NCBI GenBank assembly: GCA_000504625.1
Contig: AZHR01000014.1
Coordinates: forward strand, 1-37,825
Direction: 5' to 3'
DNA: 37,825 bases
DNA from: an alpha proteobacterium SCGC AAA240-E13
Lineage (GTDB): Bacteria; Pseudomonadota; Alphaproteobacteria; Pelagibacterales; Pelagibacteraceae
In this document: in pieces, positions 8,707 to 15,843 of the stretch
How positions within the stretch are numbered: the first letter of the stretch is position 1
Layout of the letters: every line of letters begins with the position of its first letter
Translations under genes and position numbers: made by a program
Notes under the pieces: generated by a model
What the model was told of the DNA's origin: nothing
Database searches by the model: none
What the model saw: only the letters and a program-made list of their open reading frames with translations

Positions 8707-8759
8707 TTTTGAGCCTATATTTCCACCTAAAAATTTATGCAGTGATAATGCCGCAATGA
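8666..8759. repeat. Right arm of the perfect 94-bp inverted repeat
   Basis: This is the exact reverse complement of 1-94. The junction at 8665/8666 joins the middle of hspQ to the middle of tsaD. Within the arm the tsaD frame is open and continues without a break into the true tsaD 3' end at 8760. Confidence 0.97.
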
Positions 8760-8884
8760 TTGCGTGGGCTGGTATAGAAAGATTTAAATTGGGTTTTTTA
8801 AACAAACTTGATTTTCCAGCAAAAGCTAGATGGCCACTTGACGAAAAAGCTCCTTTTCTAAAAGGAACTGGAATAAAATTTTAA
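8666..8884 (+). CDS. tsaD: TsaD, 3' fragment
   Basis: In the frame ending at the TAA at 8882-8884, the sequence reads KIREKLKNLSTQHN, then PPKNLCSDNAAMIAWAG (the conserved C-terminal nucleotide-site motif), then KARWPLDEKAPF, which matches the R-x-R-W-P-L tail of TsaD. It has no start codon of its own and begins at the junction. Residues up to codon 316 duplicate what is encoded on the minus strand at 1-94; the last 40 residues are unique. The EVE-domain gene starts directly at the next base (TAA then ATG), so tsaD and that gene form a tight operon. Confidence 0.93.
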   Translation, partial: KIREKLKNLSTQHNFEPIFPPKNLCSDNAAMIAWAGIERFKLGFLNKLDFPAKARWPLDEKAPFLKGTGIKF

Positions 8885-9301
8885 ATGAAATATTGGTTGC
8901 TGAAAACTGAACCTGAGGATTGGTCTTGGTCTGATCAATTAAAGGCAAAAAATCAAAGTGTGGAATGGAATGGTGTCAGAAATTATCAAGCAACTAAAAA
9001 TTTAAAATATATGAAAAAAAATGATTTATGTTTTTTTTATCATACTGGTAAAGAAAAAAAAATCGTAGGAATTGTGGAAATAGTTAAAGAATATTTTAAA
9101 GACAATTCAGATAAAACAAATAAGTTTATAGCAGTTATGGTTCGTGCAAAAGATGAATTAACAAAACCAGTAACATTAAAAGAAATTAAAAATAACAAGT
9201 TTTTTAAAGAATTGGCACTAGTAAGCCAAAGTAGATTGTCCGTTATGGAAGTTGATATAAAATACTGGAAAAAAATATATAAGATGAGTAAAATAAATTA
9301 A
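8885..9301 (+). CDS. EVE-domain protein (thymocyte nuclear protein 1-like)
   Basis: A 138-residue single-domain protein of the PUA-like EVE family, proposed to bind modified bases in nucleic acids. It has the N-terminal MKYWLLKTEPEDWSW, then VEWNGVRNYQATKNLKYMKKNDLCFFYHTG (G-V-R-N-x-Q-A and F-Y-H-T-G are family hallmarks), the GIVEI strand and the C-terminal LSVMEVDIKYWKKI. Its ATG follows the tsaD stop with no gap, and acs begins 16 bases after its own stop. Linkage to a tRNA-modification gene suits a nucleic-acid role but does not prove it. Confidence 0.92.
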   Translation: MKYWLLKTEPEDWSWSDQLKAKNQSVEWNGVRNYQATKNLKYMKKNDLCFFYHTGKEKKIVGIVEIVKEYFKDNSDKTNKFIAVMVRAKDELTKPVTLKEIKNNKFFKELALVSQSRLSVMEVDIKYWKKIYKMSKIN

Positions 9302-9317
9302 TATTAAAGGGGTACTA

Positions 9318-11351
9318 GTGGTAAAAAAAAATAAAAAAAGAAGATTTGGTAGCAATTTAAATAAAAGAACATCCAAAATTTCTAGGACTAGAAAACAAGT
9401 AGACTTAGATAATGAAAAAGAATTGATTATTAAAACAACCAAAGACTGGGAAAAAAAAGCTTATGCAAATAAAAAGTCTTATGAGAAGAAATACAGTTTA
9501 TCTATCAAAGATAATGAAAGTTTTTGGAAAAAAGAAGGAAAAAGAATTACTTGGATAAAACCTTATAAAAAAGTTAAGGATGTAAAATTCAGTAAAACAG
9601 AAGTTAAAATAAAGTGGTTTTACGATGGAACACTAAATGCTTCTTCGAATTGTATAGATCGACATCTAGTAACCAAAAAAAATAAAACTGCAATAATTTG
9701 GGTTGGGGATAATCCTGAGGAATCAAAAAATATTAGTTACAAAGAACTTCATAAAAATGTGTGTAAAGCAGCTAATGGATTAAAAAGTATAGGAATCAAA
9801 AAGGGTGATAGAGTTACTATTTATTTAACCATGATACCCGAACTTGCTTTTGTAATGTTAGCTTGTGCAAGAATTGGCGCTGTTCATTCTATTATTTTCG
9901 GAGGTTTTTCTCCAGATTCAATAGCTGGGAGAATAGATGATTGTGAATCTGATTATATTATTACAGCAGATGAAGGAATAAGAGGAGGCAAAATTATTCC
10001 ATTAAAAAAAATTACTGATGAAGCTTTAAGTAAATGTCGAGACATAAAAAAATGTGTGGTTATAAAAAGAACTGGTAACGAAGTCAATTGGGTAGAAAGT
10101 AGAGATATTTGGTATAATGAAATTATTTCAAATGTTTCTGATGAGTGCATTCCTGAAGAAATGAATGCCGAAGATCCACTATTTATACTTTACACATCAG
10201 GTTCAACAGGAAAACCTAAAGGAGTTTTACACACCACAGGTGGATATATGGTGTATGCATCAATGACGCATCAATATATTTTTAATTATAAAAATAAGGA
10301 CATTTATTGGTGTACTGCCGATATAGGATGGATTACAGGACATAGCTATATTATTTATGGACCCTTAGCTAACGGAGCTACTACAATAATGTTTGAAGGC
10401 GTGCCGAATTATCCTGACAGTTCTAGATGGTGGCAAATAGTTGATAAATACAAAGTAAATATTTTTTATACTGCCCCAACGGCACTGAGGGCTCTCATGA
10501 AAGAAGGAGAGGGCCCAGTTAAAAAAACAAGTAGAAAATCTCTTAAACTTTTAGGAACCGTTGGAGAGCCTATTAATCCAGAAGCTTGGATATGGTACTA
10601 TAAAATAGTTGGCGATTGTAAATGTCCAATAGTGGATACATGGTGGCAAACTGAAACGGGCGGTATACTAATTGCCCCTCAAACAGGAGCGATTGATTTA
10701 AAACCTGGCTCAGCAACAAAGCCATTTTATGGAATTAGACCAGCTATTGTTGATGAAAAAGGAAATACTTTAAAGGGTGCCTGTGAAGGAAGGTTGTGTA
10801 TAAGTCAATCATGGCCTGGACAGATGAGAACAGTATATGGAGATCATCAAAGATTTATTGATACTTATTTTTCTCAATATGATGGAAAATATTTTACAGG
10901 TGATGGGTGTAAAAGAGACAAAGATGGGTATTACTGGATCACAGGACGCATAGATGATGTTATAATCGTTTCTGGACATAATCTCGGTACTGCAGAAATA
11001 GAAAGTGCATTTGTTGCACATCCAAAAGTAGCTGAAGCAGCAGTTGTTGGTTATCCACACGACATTAAAGGAAATGGTTTATATTGCTATGTAACCTTAA
11101 ACACTGGAGAAAAACCATCAGGCGAACTTGAAAGAGATTTAAAACTTTGGGTAAGAAAACAAATTGGACCCATTGCAACTCCAGATCTTATACAGTTTAC
11201 TCCTGGTTTACCTAAAACTAGATCAGGAAAAATAATGAGAAGAATCTTAAGAAAAATTGCGGCTAATGAACATGATCAACTTGGAGATACTACAACTTTA
11301 GCTGATCCATCAGTTGTTGATAGATTAGTTGAAAATAGACAAAACAAATAG
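9318..11351 (+). CDS. acs: Acetyl-CoA synthetase (AMP-forming)
   Basis: Acs activates acetate to acetyl-CoA through acetyl-AMP. The 677 residues align along nearly their whole length with E. coli Acs (652). Landmarks are WIKPYKKVKD, the phosphate loop YTSGSTGKPKG at 292-302, WCTADIGWITGHSY, VGEPINPEAW, DTWWQTETGG, the hinge GRIDD, and the acetylation-site motif PKTRSGK with Lys638 equal to E. coli Lys609. The start is GTG, preceded by AAAGGGG at 9306-9312. There is an extra N-terminal stretch of about 35 residues rich in Lys/Arg. Asn555 sits where E. coli has the ATP-contacting Arg526. Downstream genes and a symporter suggest a role in uptake and use of small organic acids. Confidence 0.96.
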   Translation: MVKKNKKRRFGSNLNKRTSKISRTRKQVDLDNEKELIIKTTKDWEKKAYANKKSYEKKYSLSIKDNESFWKKEGKRITWIKPYKKVKDVKFSKTEVKIKWFYDGTLNASSNCIDRHLVTKKNKTAIIWVGDNPEESKNISYKELHKNVCKAANGLKSIGIKKGDRVTIYLTMIPELAFVMLACARIGAVHSIIFGGFSPDSIAGRIDDCESDYIITADEGIRGGKIIPLKKITDEALSKCRDIKKCVVIKRTGNEVNWVESRDIWYNEIISNVSDECIPEEMNAEDPLFILYTSGSTGKPKGVLHTTGGYMVYASMTHQYIFNYKNKDIYWCTADIGWITGHSYIIYGPLANGATTIMFEGVPNYPDSSRWWQIVDKYKVNIFYTAPTALRALMKEGEGPVKKTSRKSLKLLGTVGEPINPEAWIWYYKIVGDCKCPIVDTWWQTETGGILIAPQTGAIDLKPGSATKPFYGIRPAIVDEKGNTLKGACEGRLCISQSWPGQMRTVYGDHQRFIDTYFSQYDGKYFTGDGCKRDKDGYYWITGRIDDVIIVSGHNLGTAEIESAFVAHPKVAEAAVVGYPHDIKGNGLYCYVTLNTGEKPSGELERDLKLWVRKQIGPIATPDLIQFTPGLPKTRSGKIMRRILRKIAANEHDQLGDTTTLADPSVVDRLVENRQNK

Positions 11352-11363
11352 ATTAAACAATTT

Positions 11364-11852
11364 ATGAACGGTTTTTTAAAAACCTTGGCCAAACCTGATT
11401 GGAATGATAGTCCTAAAAGATCAGAAATTCTCAATGCAGCAAATATACTTCAAATAGGTGAATTTCAGTTAATTCAGCTAGCTTACAAAGTTTGGTATAG
11501 AGAAGAACTTCCTGAAGATAAAATAGATAAAATATTCAGTGAATATATGGTCACGGAAATAATACCTATTTGGGTAACATATTACGCAAGAGATATTTTA
11601 AAATTAGATAAAGCAAATGTATTAAATAGCTATGATGAAAAATATCATATATATGATCATGAATTTGGTGCATATATTTATGATGAAAAACAAAGAAGAA
11701 ATCGCGGAATTTTGTATACAATAATTATCTTATTTGTCTTTATAGCAACTCATTTTTGGGCTGCCAATTATTTTGAAGAACCTGCGGGCTTTTACCCACC
11801 CTATATTGAAAAATCAGTTGTTTATCCAGAACTATATAAAGACAAAAAATAA
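11364..11852 (+). CDS. Hypothetical protein with one C-terminal transmembrane helix
   Basis: I do not recognise the family. The 162 residues begin with a soluble helical part (AKPDWNDSPKRSEILNAANILQIGEFQLIQLAYKVWY). A single strong hydrophobic segment follows at about 116-134 (ILYTIIILFVFIATHFWAA), then a short tail with aromatic and Pro residues (EEPAGFYPPYIEKSVVYPELY). The likely topology is N-in, C-out. It starts 12 bases after acs and ends 6 bases before another small membrane gene, so it is probably in the acs transcript. Confidence 0.78.
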   Translation: MNGFLKTLAKPDWNDSPKRSEILNAANILQIGEFQLIQLAYKVWYREELPEDKIDKIFSEYMVTEIIPIWVTYYARDILKLDKANVLNSYDEKYHIYDHEFGAYIYDEKQRRNRGILYTIIILFVFIATHFWAANYFEEPAGFYPPYIEKSVVYPELYKDKK

Positions 11853-11858
11853 AAATTA

Positions 11859-12062
11859 ATGTTTGATTTTATTCCGCAAGAATATGAAAAATTAGTTAAT
11901 ATTATTTTTTTAGTTGTTACTGCTCTAATCGCACATCATGGAATTACTTATAAAAATCCTGATGGGGAAAAAGACTTTGTAAGATTGCTTTTTGGATGTA
12001 TTGCAGCTGTTTATTTTTTTTTAGTACTGTTTAAAGATGTATTAGGACTAATAAGTTTTTAA
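11859..12062 (+). CDS. Small membrane protein, two helices, unknown function
   Basis: A 67-residue protein with two hydrophobic segments (about 12-29 and 43-65) joined by a short polar loop (TYKNPDGEKDFVR). Small two-helix proteins near SSS symporters can be accessory subunits, but I see no sequence match that would name this one. It is the last gene of the acs run; its stop overlaps the TPR gene stop on the other strand by 4 bases. Confidence 0.72.
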   Translation: MFDFIPQEYEKLVNIIFLVVTALIAHHGITYKNPDGEKDFVRLLFGCIAAVYFFLVLFKDVLGLISF

Positions 12063-12685
12063 AGTTTACCAGGTTTATGCATTACTTGTCCCTCGTCTAA
12101 TTCTTTTATTTTTAATATTCTTTCATTTTTGGGGAGTTGGAGTTGTTCATTTAAATATAAAGCTCTTTCTTTTACTGATGACGATTTAAATTTATAGTTA
12201 AGAATTACTGTACCTAAACCAGGACCAGCAACTGCTTCATAATCAATTCCAAGTGCTTTTACGTAATCTTTTAAAGCTCCTTCATAATCTTCATTTCTAT
12301 CTTTTATAATTCCTCGATTGGCGTATGAAGCTGCCAAAGTACCTTTTCCTGTTTTATCATCATCTTCTAAATTTTCTTCTAAAAAATTTATTAAATAATT
12401 TAACTGAACATTTGCTTTTTTGTATTTCTTTTGAGAAATAAATACTAAAGCTTTACACATAATGGCTCCTCTATGATTTGGGGTCCTTTGTAAAGCAGTG
12501 TTAGCCGCTATAATTGCTTCGTCATATTTTTTATCTTTAAGACGAATATCACAAACCTCAGTTTCATAGTCTCCAGGAGGTCTATTCATAAAAGATCTAA
12601 CAAGAGCCCATACCGTAAACATGACAAATGTTAATATAGCCATGTATATAATAAACCTTTTTAGTACATTTGTGTTTATGTCCAT
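12059..12685 (-). CDS. Membrane-anchored tetratricopeptide (TPR) protein
   Basis: The 208 residues have an N-terminal anchor helix (about 10-30, FIIYMAILTFVMFTVWALV) followed by TPR-like units: KKYDEAIIAANTALQRTPNHRGAIMCKALVFI, KKYKKANVQLNYLINFLEEN, and GTLAASYANRGIIKDRNEDYEGALKDYVKALGID. The C-terminal 45 residues are not TPR. TPR proteins act as scaffolds, so a partner is expected, possibly among the adjacent membrane proteins. Its ATG overlaps the stop of the 79-residue gene by one base (TAATG), so the two are translationally coupled. Confidence 0.8.
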   Translation of the reverse strand: MDINTNVLKRFIIYMAILTFVMFTVWALVRSFMNRPPGDYETEVCDIRLKDKKYDEAIIAANTALQRTPNHRGAIMCKALVFISQKKYKKANVQLNYLINFLEENLEDDDKTGKGTLAASYANRGIIKDRNEDYEGALKDYVKALGIDYEAVAGPGLGTVILNYKFKSSSVKERALYLNEQLQLPKNERILKIKELDEGQVMHKPGKL

Positions 12686-12924
12686 TAATTAAAAACCTGA
12701 ATCACATATAAATAGCTAAAAACAATACACAAAAAAATAGAAGTAAAATTTGCACGTTTTTTTAAATTTCTTTTCTCATCTTCGGTAACGACTCCTTGAT
12801 TTTTTTGTTTTTTTCTAACGTATAAAACCCATATCAACTGTCTTACTGGAAAAAAAAGAGCGGTACTTAAAACTATGACCCAAATTGGATCGTGAAAAGT
12901 GATGTAAATATTTGTCAAATCCAT
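12685..12924 (-). CDS. Small membrane protein, two helices, unknown function
   Basis: The 79 residues hold two hydrophobic segments, about 14-36 (VIVLSTALFFPVRQLIWVLYV) and 58-76 (FTSIFLCIVFSYLYVIQVF), with a basic loop between (RKKQKNQGVVTEDEKRNLKKR). This predicts both ends outside and the loop in the cytoplasm. It is the first gene of a two-gene unit with the TPR protein, divergent from the symporter gene across a 217-base region. No family recognised. Confidence 0.72.
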   Translation of the reverse strand: MDLTNIYITFHDPIWVIVLSTALFFPVRQLIWVLYVRKKQKNQGVVTEDEKRNLKKRANFTSIFLCIVFSYLYVIQVFN

Positions 12925-13059
12925 AAAAAATTATTAATAAATTATTTTTATACCCTTAAATAACACCCAAATTACAACAATTTCAATTAATAGTTGTATA
13001 TAAATTTGTTCAACTATCATTTGATTTGAATACCATATTATGCACAACTCTTTTCTCAA

Positions 13060-13085
13060 ATGCTTAGAATTATTGTTCTAGGCAT
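13060..13085 (+). promoter_or_regulatory. Hairpin in the symporter leader
   Basis: ATGCTTAGAA (13060-13069) pairs with TTCTAGGCAT (13076-13085) across a six-base loop, ten pairs with one G-T. A perfect 12-bp palindrome, GTTTTATAAAAC, follows at 13091-13102. Either could be an operator or an RNA structure. The 217-base leader is the longest gap in this half of the window and serves the symporter and the divergent 79-residue gene. Confidence 0.4.
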
Positions 13086-13124
13086 GTGTTGTTTTATAAA
13101 ACAAGTATTAAATTAATTAAATTA

Positions 13125-13141
13125 AAAAGGGGGAACCTTTT
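13125..13141 (+). promoter_or_regulatory. Strong ribosome binding site inside a small hairpin, symporter start
   Basis: AAAAGG (13125-13130) can pair with CCTTTT (13136-13141) around the loop GGGAA, placing the Shine-Dalgarno run of five G (13129-13133) in the stem and loop directly before the ATG at 13142. The ribosome binding site is much stronger than those of most genes here. The hairpin is six pairs, so any masking would be partial. Confidence 0.45.
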
Positions 13142-15082
13142 ATGTCAGCAAAAGTAACGTGGCTGATAGTGTTCGTACTCTTATACTGGGCGTACTGTAT
13201 TTTTTGGGGTGTAAGAGGAGCGCAGATGGCGAAAACAGCATCTGACTACTTCATATCTGGAAGGAAACTACCAATGTGGGTATTCGTGCTGGCCGCCACA
13301 GCTACATCATTTTCTGGATGGACCTTTATGGGCCACCCAGGACTAATATATAGAGACGGCTTCCAGTATGCTTATGCATCTTTTTATGTCATTACAATTC
13401 CATTTACTGGGGTAATGTTCTTAAAAAGGCAATGGATACTTGGAAAACGTTTTGGTTACGTAACTCCGGGAGAAATGTTAGCCGATTACTTTAAGGGTGA
13501 TATGGTTCGTGTATTAACCGTTGTCGTAGCTTTATGTTTCTCAGTTCCTTATTTAGGTTTACAACTTGCAGCATCTGGTAAACTATTTAATGTTTTATCT
13601 GATGGCTTGTGGGGCGTAACAACTGGTACATGGGTACTAGCTGCTATCGTTGCCCTTTACGTAGGATTAGGCGGATTAAGATCCGTGGCTTACGTGGATA
13701 CATTGCAATGTGTACTTCTATGGTTTGGAATTGTAGCAATAGGTTTTGTTACGTACGACCTCGTTGGAGGTTGGGACGCATTGAACACAGGTTTAGCAAA
13801 AGTGGCATTAGTTGAAGGAACCAAGTGGGGTACAACTCCAGGTGATAATTACTCTGCTTACTTTGCAATTCCGGGAGTCATACAGTTTACAGCTGGGTTA
13901 GGAAAAGAAACTCCAGTTGGAGGATTGTGGACAGGAGTGATGGTGTTAACTTATATGTTTGCTCTTATGGGCATTCATTCTTCACCAGCATTTTCAATGT
14001 GGGCGTTTTCAAACAAAGATCCAGAACCATTTGCACCACAACAAGTTTGGGCTTCTTCATTTGGAATAGGCTTTGCCTTATTCTTATTTACAGCAGCTCA
14101 AGGAATGGGAGCACACCTTCTAGGTGCTGATCCAGTTGTGAATGCGGCAGGAGTAAACATATCTAATGTACTTCCAGAATCGATTGGTACAGGAGGTCAG
14201 GGAAATCTTGTACCTTACTTAATCAATACGGTTGCGGATACAGCTCCTTGGTTTGTAGGTCTTCTTGCGGTATGTGCCCTTGCAGCAATGCAATCAACGG
14301 GTGCTGCTTACATGTCAACTTGCGCATCAATGATCACTAGAGATATTTACAAAAAATTCTTTAGTCCAAAAATGTCTCACGCAGAACAAAAATTTGTGGG
14401 ACGTATTTGTGTTGTGGTTGTTGTAGGTGCAGCTTTAATGGTTGCAACATTCTCAAGAGATGCACTAGTTTTATTGGGAGGATTAGCCGTAGCATTTGGT
14501 TTCCAAATGTGGGTACCACTGGCTGCTGTTTGTTATTTCCCATGGTTGACAAGACAAGGAGTATCTTGGGGTCTGTTAGCAGGAATTATAGCTGTTATGA
14601 TGACGGAAAGTATTGGTCAAAATTTATTTGGCGATTCTATTCCTTGGGGTAGATGGCCTTGGACAATGCATTCTGCATTCTGGGGTATCTTCTTTAACCT
14701 ATTGGTAGCACTACCTATTTCGTATATGACTCAAAATACTAGGGAACGTTCGCATAGACAAAAATATCACGATTTCTTAGCGAGTCACACAGCACTTCCT
14801 AAAAGTAAAGAAAATTTAAAACCGGCAGCTTGGATAATTACTATTGCTTGGTTATTCTTTGGAATAGGACCTGGAGCTGTGATAGGAAATGATATCTTTG
14901 GATCTCCAAACGACATTACTACTTGGACGTTTGGTATACCATCTATTTGGGCTTGGCACATATTGTTCTGGATATTAGGAGTTGGAATGATGTGGTTCCT
15001 TGCATACAAAATGGAAATGTCAACACTACCGAGGAAATCTGTTAGTGCTCTAGTAGAAGATATTGGAGACACTGCAAGATAA
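13142..15082 (+). CDS. Sodium:solute symporter (SSS family) transporter
   Basis: A 646-residue inner-membrane transporter with about thirteen to fifteen hydrophobic helices. SSS features include SDYFISGRKLPMWVF, AATATSFSGWTFMGHPGLIY, GYVTPGEMLADYF, the GGLRSVAYVDTLQ motif and MQSTGAAYMSTCASMITRDIY. The last part (from about residue 560) has two more helices. Substrate is not readable from sequence; proximity to acs suggests acetate or another small carboxylate, which is inference. The coding strand is visibly more G+C-rich than its neighbours, has a strong ribosome binding site and ends in a textbook terminator, all consistent with high expression. Confidence 0.92.
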   Translation: MSAKVTWLIVFVLLYWAYCIFWGVRGAQMAKTASDYFISGRKLPMWVFVLAATATSFSGWTFMGHPGLIYRDGFQYAYASFYVITIPFTGVMFLKRQWILGKRFGYVTPGEMLADYFKGDMVRVLTVVVALCFSVPYLGLQLAASGKLFNVLSDGLWGVTTGTWVLAAIVALYVGLGGLRSVAYVDTLQCVLLWFGIVAIGFVTYDLVGGWDALNTGLAKVALVEGTKWGTTPGDNYSAYFAIPGVIQFTAGLGKETPVGGLWTGVMVLTYMFALMGIHSSPAFSMWAFSNKDPEPFAPQQVWASSFGIGFALFLFTAAQGMGAHLLGADPVVNAAGVNISNVLPESIGTGGQGNLVPYLINTVADTAPWFVGLLAVCALAAMQSTGAAYMSTCASMITRDIYKKFFSPKMSHAEQKFVGRICVVVVVGAALMVATFSRDALVLLGGLAVAFGFQMWVPLAAVCYFPWLTRQGVSWGLLAGIIAVMMTESIGQNLFGDSIPWGRWPWTMHSAFWGIFFNLLVALPISYMTQNTRERSHRQKYHDFLASHTALPKSKENLKPAAWIITIAWLFFGIGPGAVIGNDIFGSPNDITTWTFGIPSIWAWHILFWILGVGMMWFLAYKMEMSTLPRKSVSALVEDIGDTAR

Positions 15083-15110
15083 AAATTACAATTCTCTTGA
15101 ATTATCTTAA

Positions 15111-15142
15111 GAAGGGCGAGTTATCTCGCCCTTCTTTTTTTT
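15111..15142 (+). terminator. Intrinsic terminator of the symporter gene
   Basis: GAAGGGCGAG, loop TTAT, CTCGCCCTTC, then eight T (15135-15142). The ten-pair stem is perfect and unusually GC-rich for this window. It sits 28 bases after the symporter stop. Confidence 0.95.
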
Positions 15143-15176
15143 GACTTTACACAAATATGAAAATATAAATTTTCTT

Positions 15177-15839
15177 ATGTCCTCAATGGTAAAAATATCC
15201 CCTTCTATATTATCAGCAGATTTTGGTAAATTGGGTAGTGAGATTTCTAAATTAGAAAAAGCGGGTGCTGACTTGATTCACATAGATGTAATGGACGGTC
15301 ATTTTGTTCCAAATATAACTATTGGACCTGAAATGATAAAAAATCTAAAAAAACACACTTCTCTACCTTTTGATGTCCACTTAATGATTTCTCCAGTCCA
15401 CAAATACATAAAAAATTTTGCTGATGCTGGTGCAGATATAATTACAATACATCCTGAAACTACTGACAATCTAATTAAAACAATTGATGAAATAAAAAAA
15501 TTTAAAAAAAAAGTTGGTATATCTCTTAATCCAGAAACAAGCATAGATAAAGTTTTACCTGTTATTAATATTATTGATTTAGTTTTAATAATGAGTGTAC
15601 ATCCAGGTTTTGGAGGACAAAAATTTATTAAAGATACATTAGAAAAAGTTAAATTATTGAGAAAAGAAATTGATCAGAAAAAACTTTCTGTAGAAATTGA
15701 AATAGATGGAGGAATTGATTTTGATAATGCTAAAATAGCCAAAAAAGCAGGCGTTGATATTTTAGTATCAGGTACTACAATATTTAAAAGTAATGAAGGT
15801 AATTTAAAAAAAAATATTGAAATTCTAAAAAATCATTAA
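15177..15839 (+). CDS. rpe: Ribulose-phosphate 3-epimerase
   Basis: Rpe interconverts ribulose 5-phosphate and xylulose 5-phosphate in the pentose phosphate pathway. TIM-barrel motifs are clear: SPSILSADFGKLG near the start, HIDVMDGHFVPNITIGP with a catalytic aspartate, PFDVHLMI, MSVHPGFGGQKFI, and EIDGGIDFDNA with the second aspartate. A longer reading from a TTG at 15141 would begin inside the terminator and is rejected. ATG at 15177 (MSSMVKIS) or 15186 (MVKIS) is likely, giving 220 or 217 residues. The heparinase-like gene follows 4 bases after the stop. Confidence 0.95.
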   Translation: MSSMVKISPSILSADFGKLGSEISKLEKAGADLIHIDVMDGHFVPNITIGPEMIKNLKKHTSLPFDVHLMISPVHKYIKNFADAGADIITIHPETTDNLIKTIDEIKKFKKKVGISLNPETSIDKVLPVINIIDLVLIMSVHPGFGGQKFIKDTLEKVKLLRKEIDQKKLSVEIEIDGGIDFDNAKIAKKAGVDILVSGTTIFKSNEGNLKKNIEILKNH

Positions 15840-15843
15840 TTTA

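Noticed and set aside
8567..8884. 105-residue plus-strand ORF as an independent hypothetical gene
   Set aside because: Its first part is hspQ read in a wrong frame and the rest is the tsaD C-terminus. It is a product of the fold-back junction.
13609..14652. Cys/Arg-rich ORFs in other frames of the symporter gene
   Set aside because: They are out-of-frame shadows of a membrane-protein gene, with implausible composition.
15141..15176. TTG start giving a 12-residue longer Rpe
   Set aside because: It begins inside the T-run of the symporter terminator and adds residues not found in the family.
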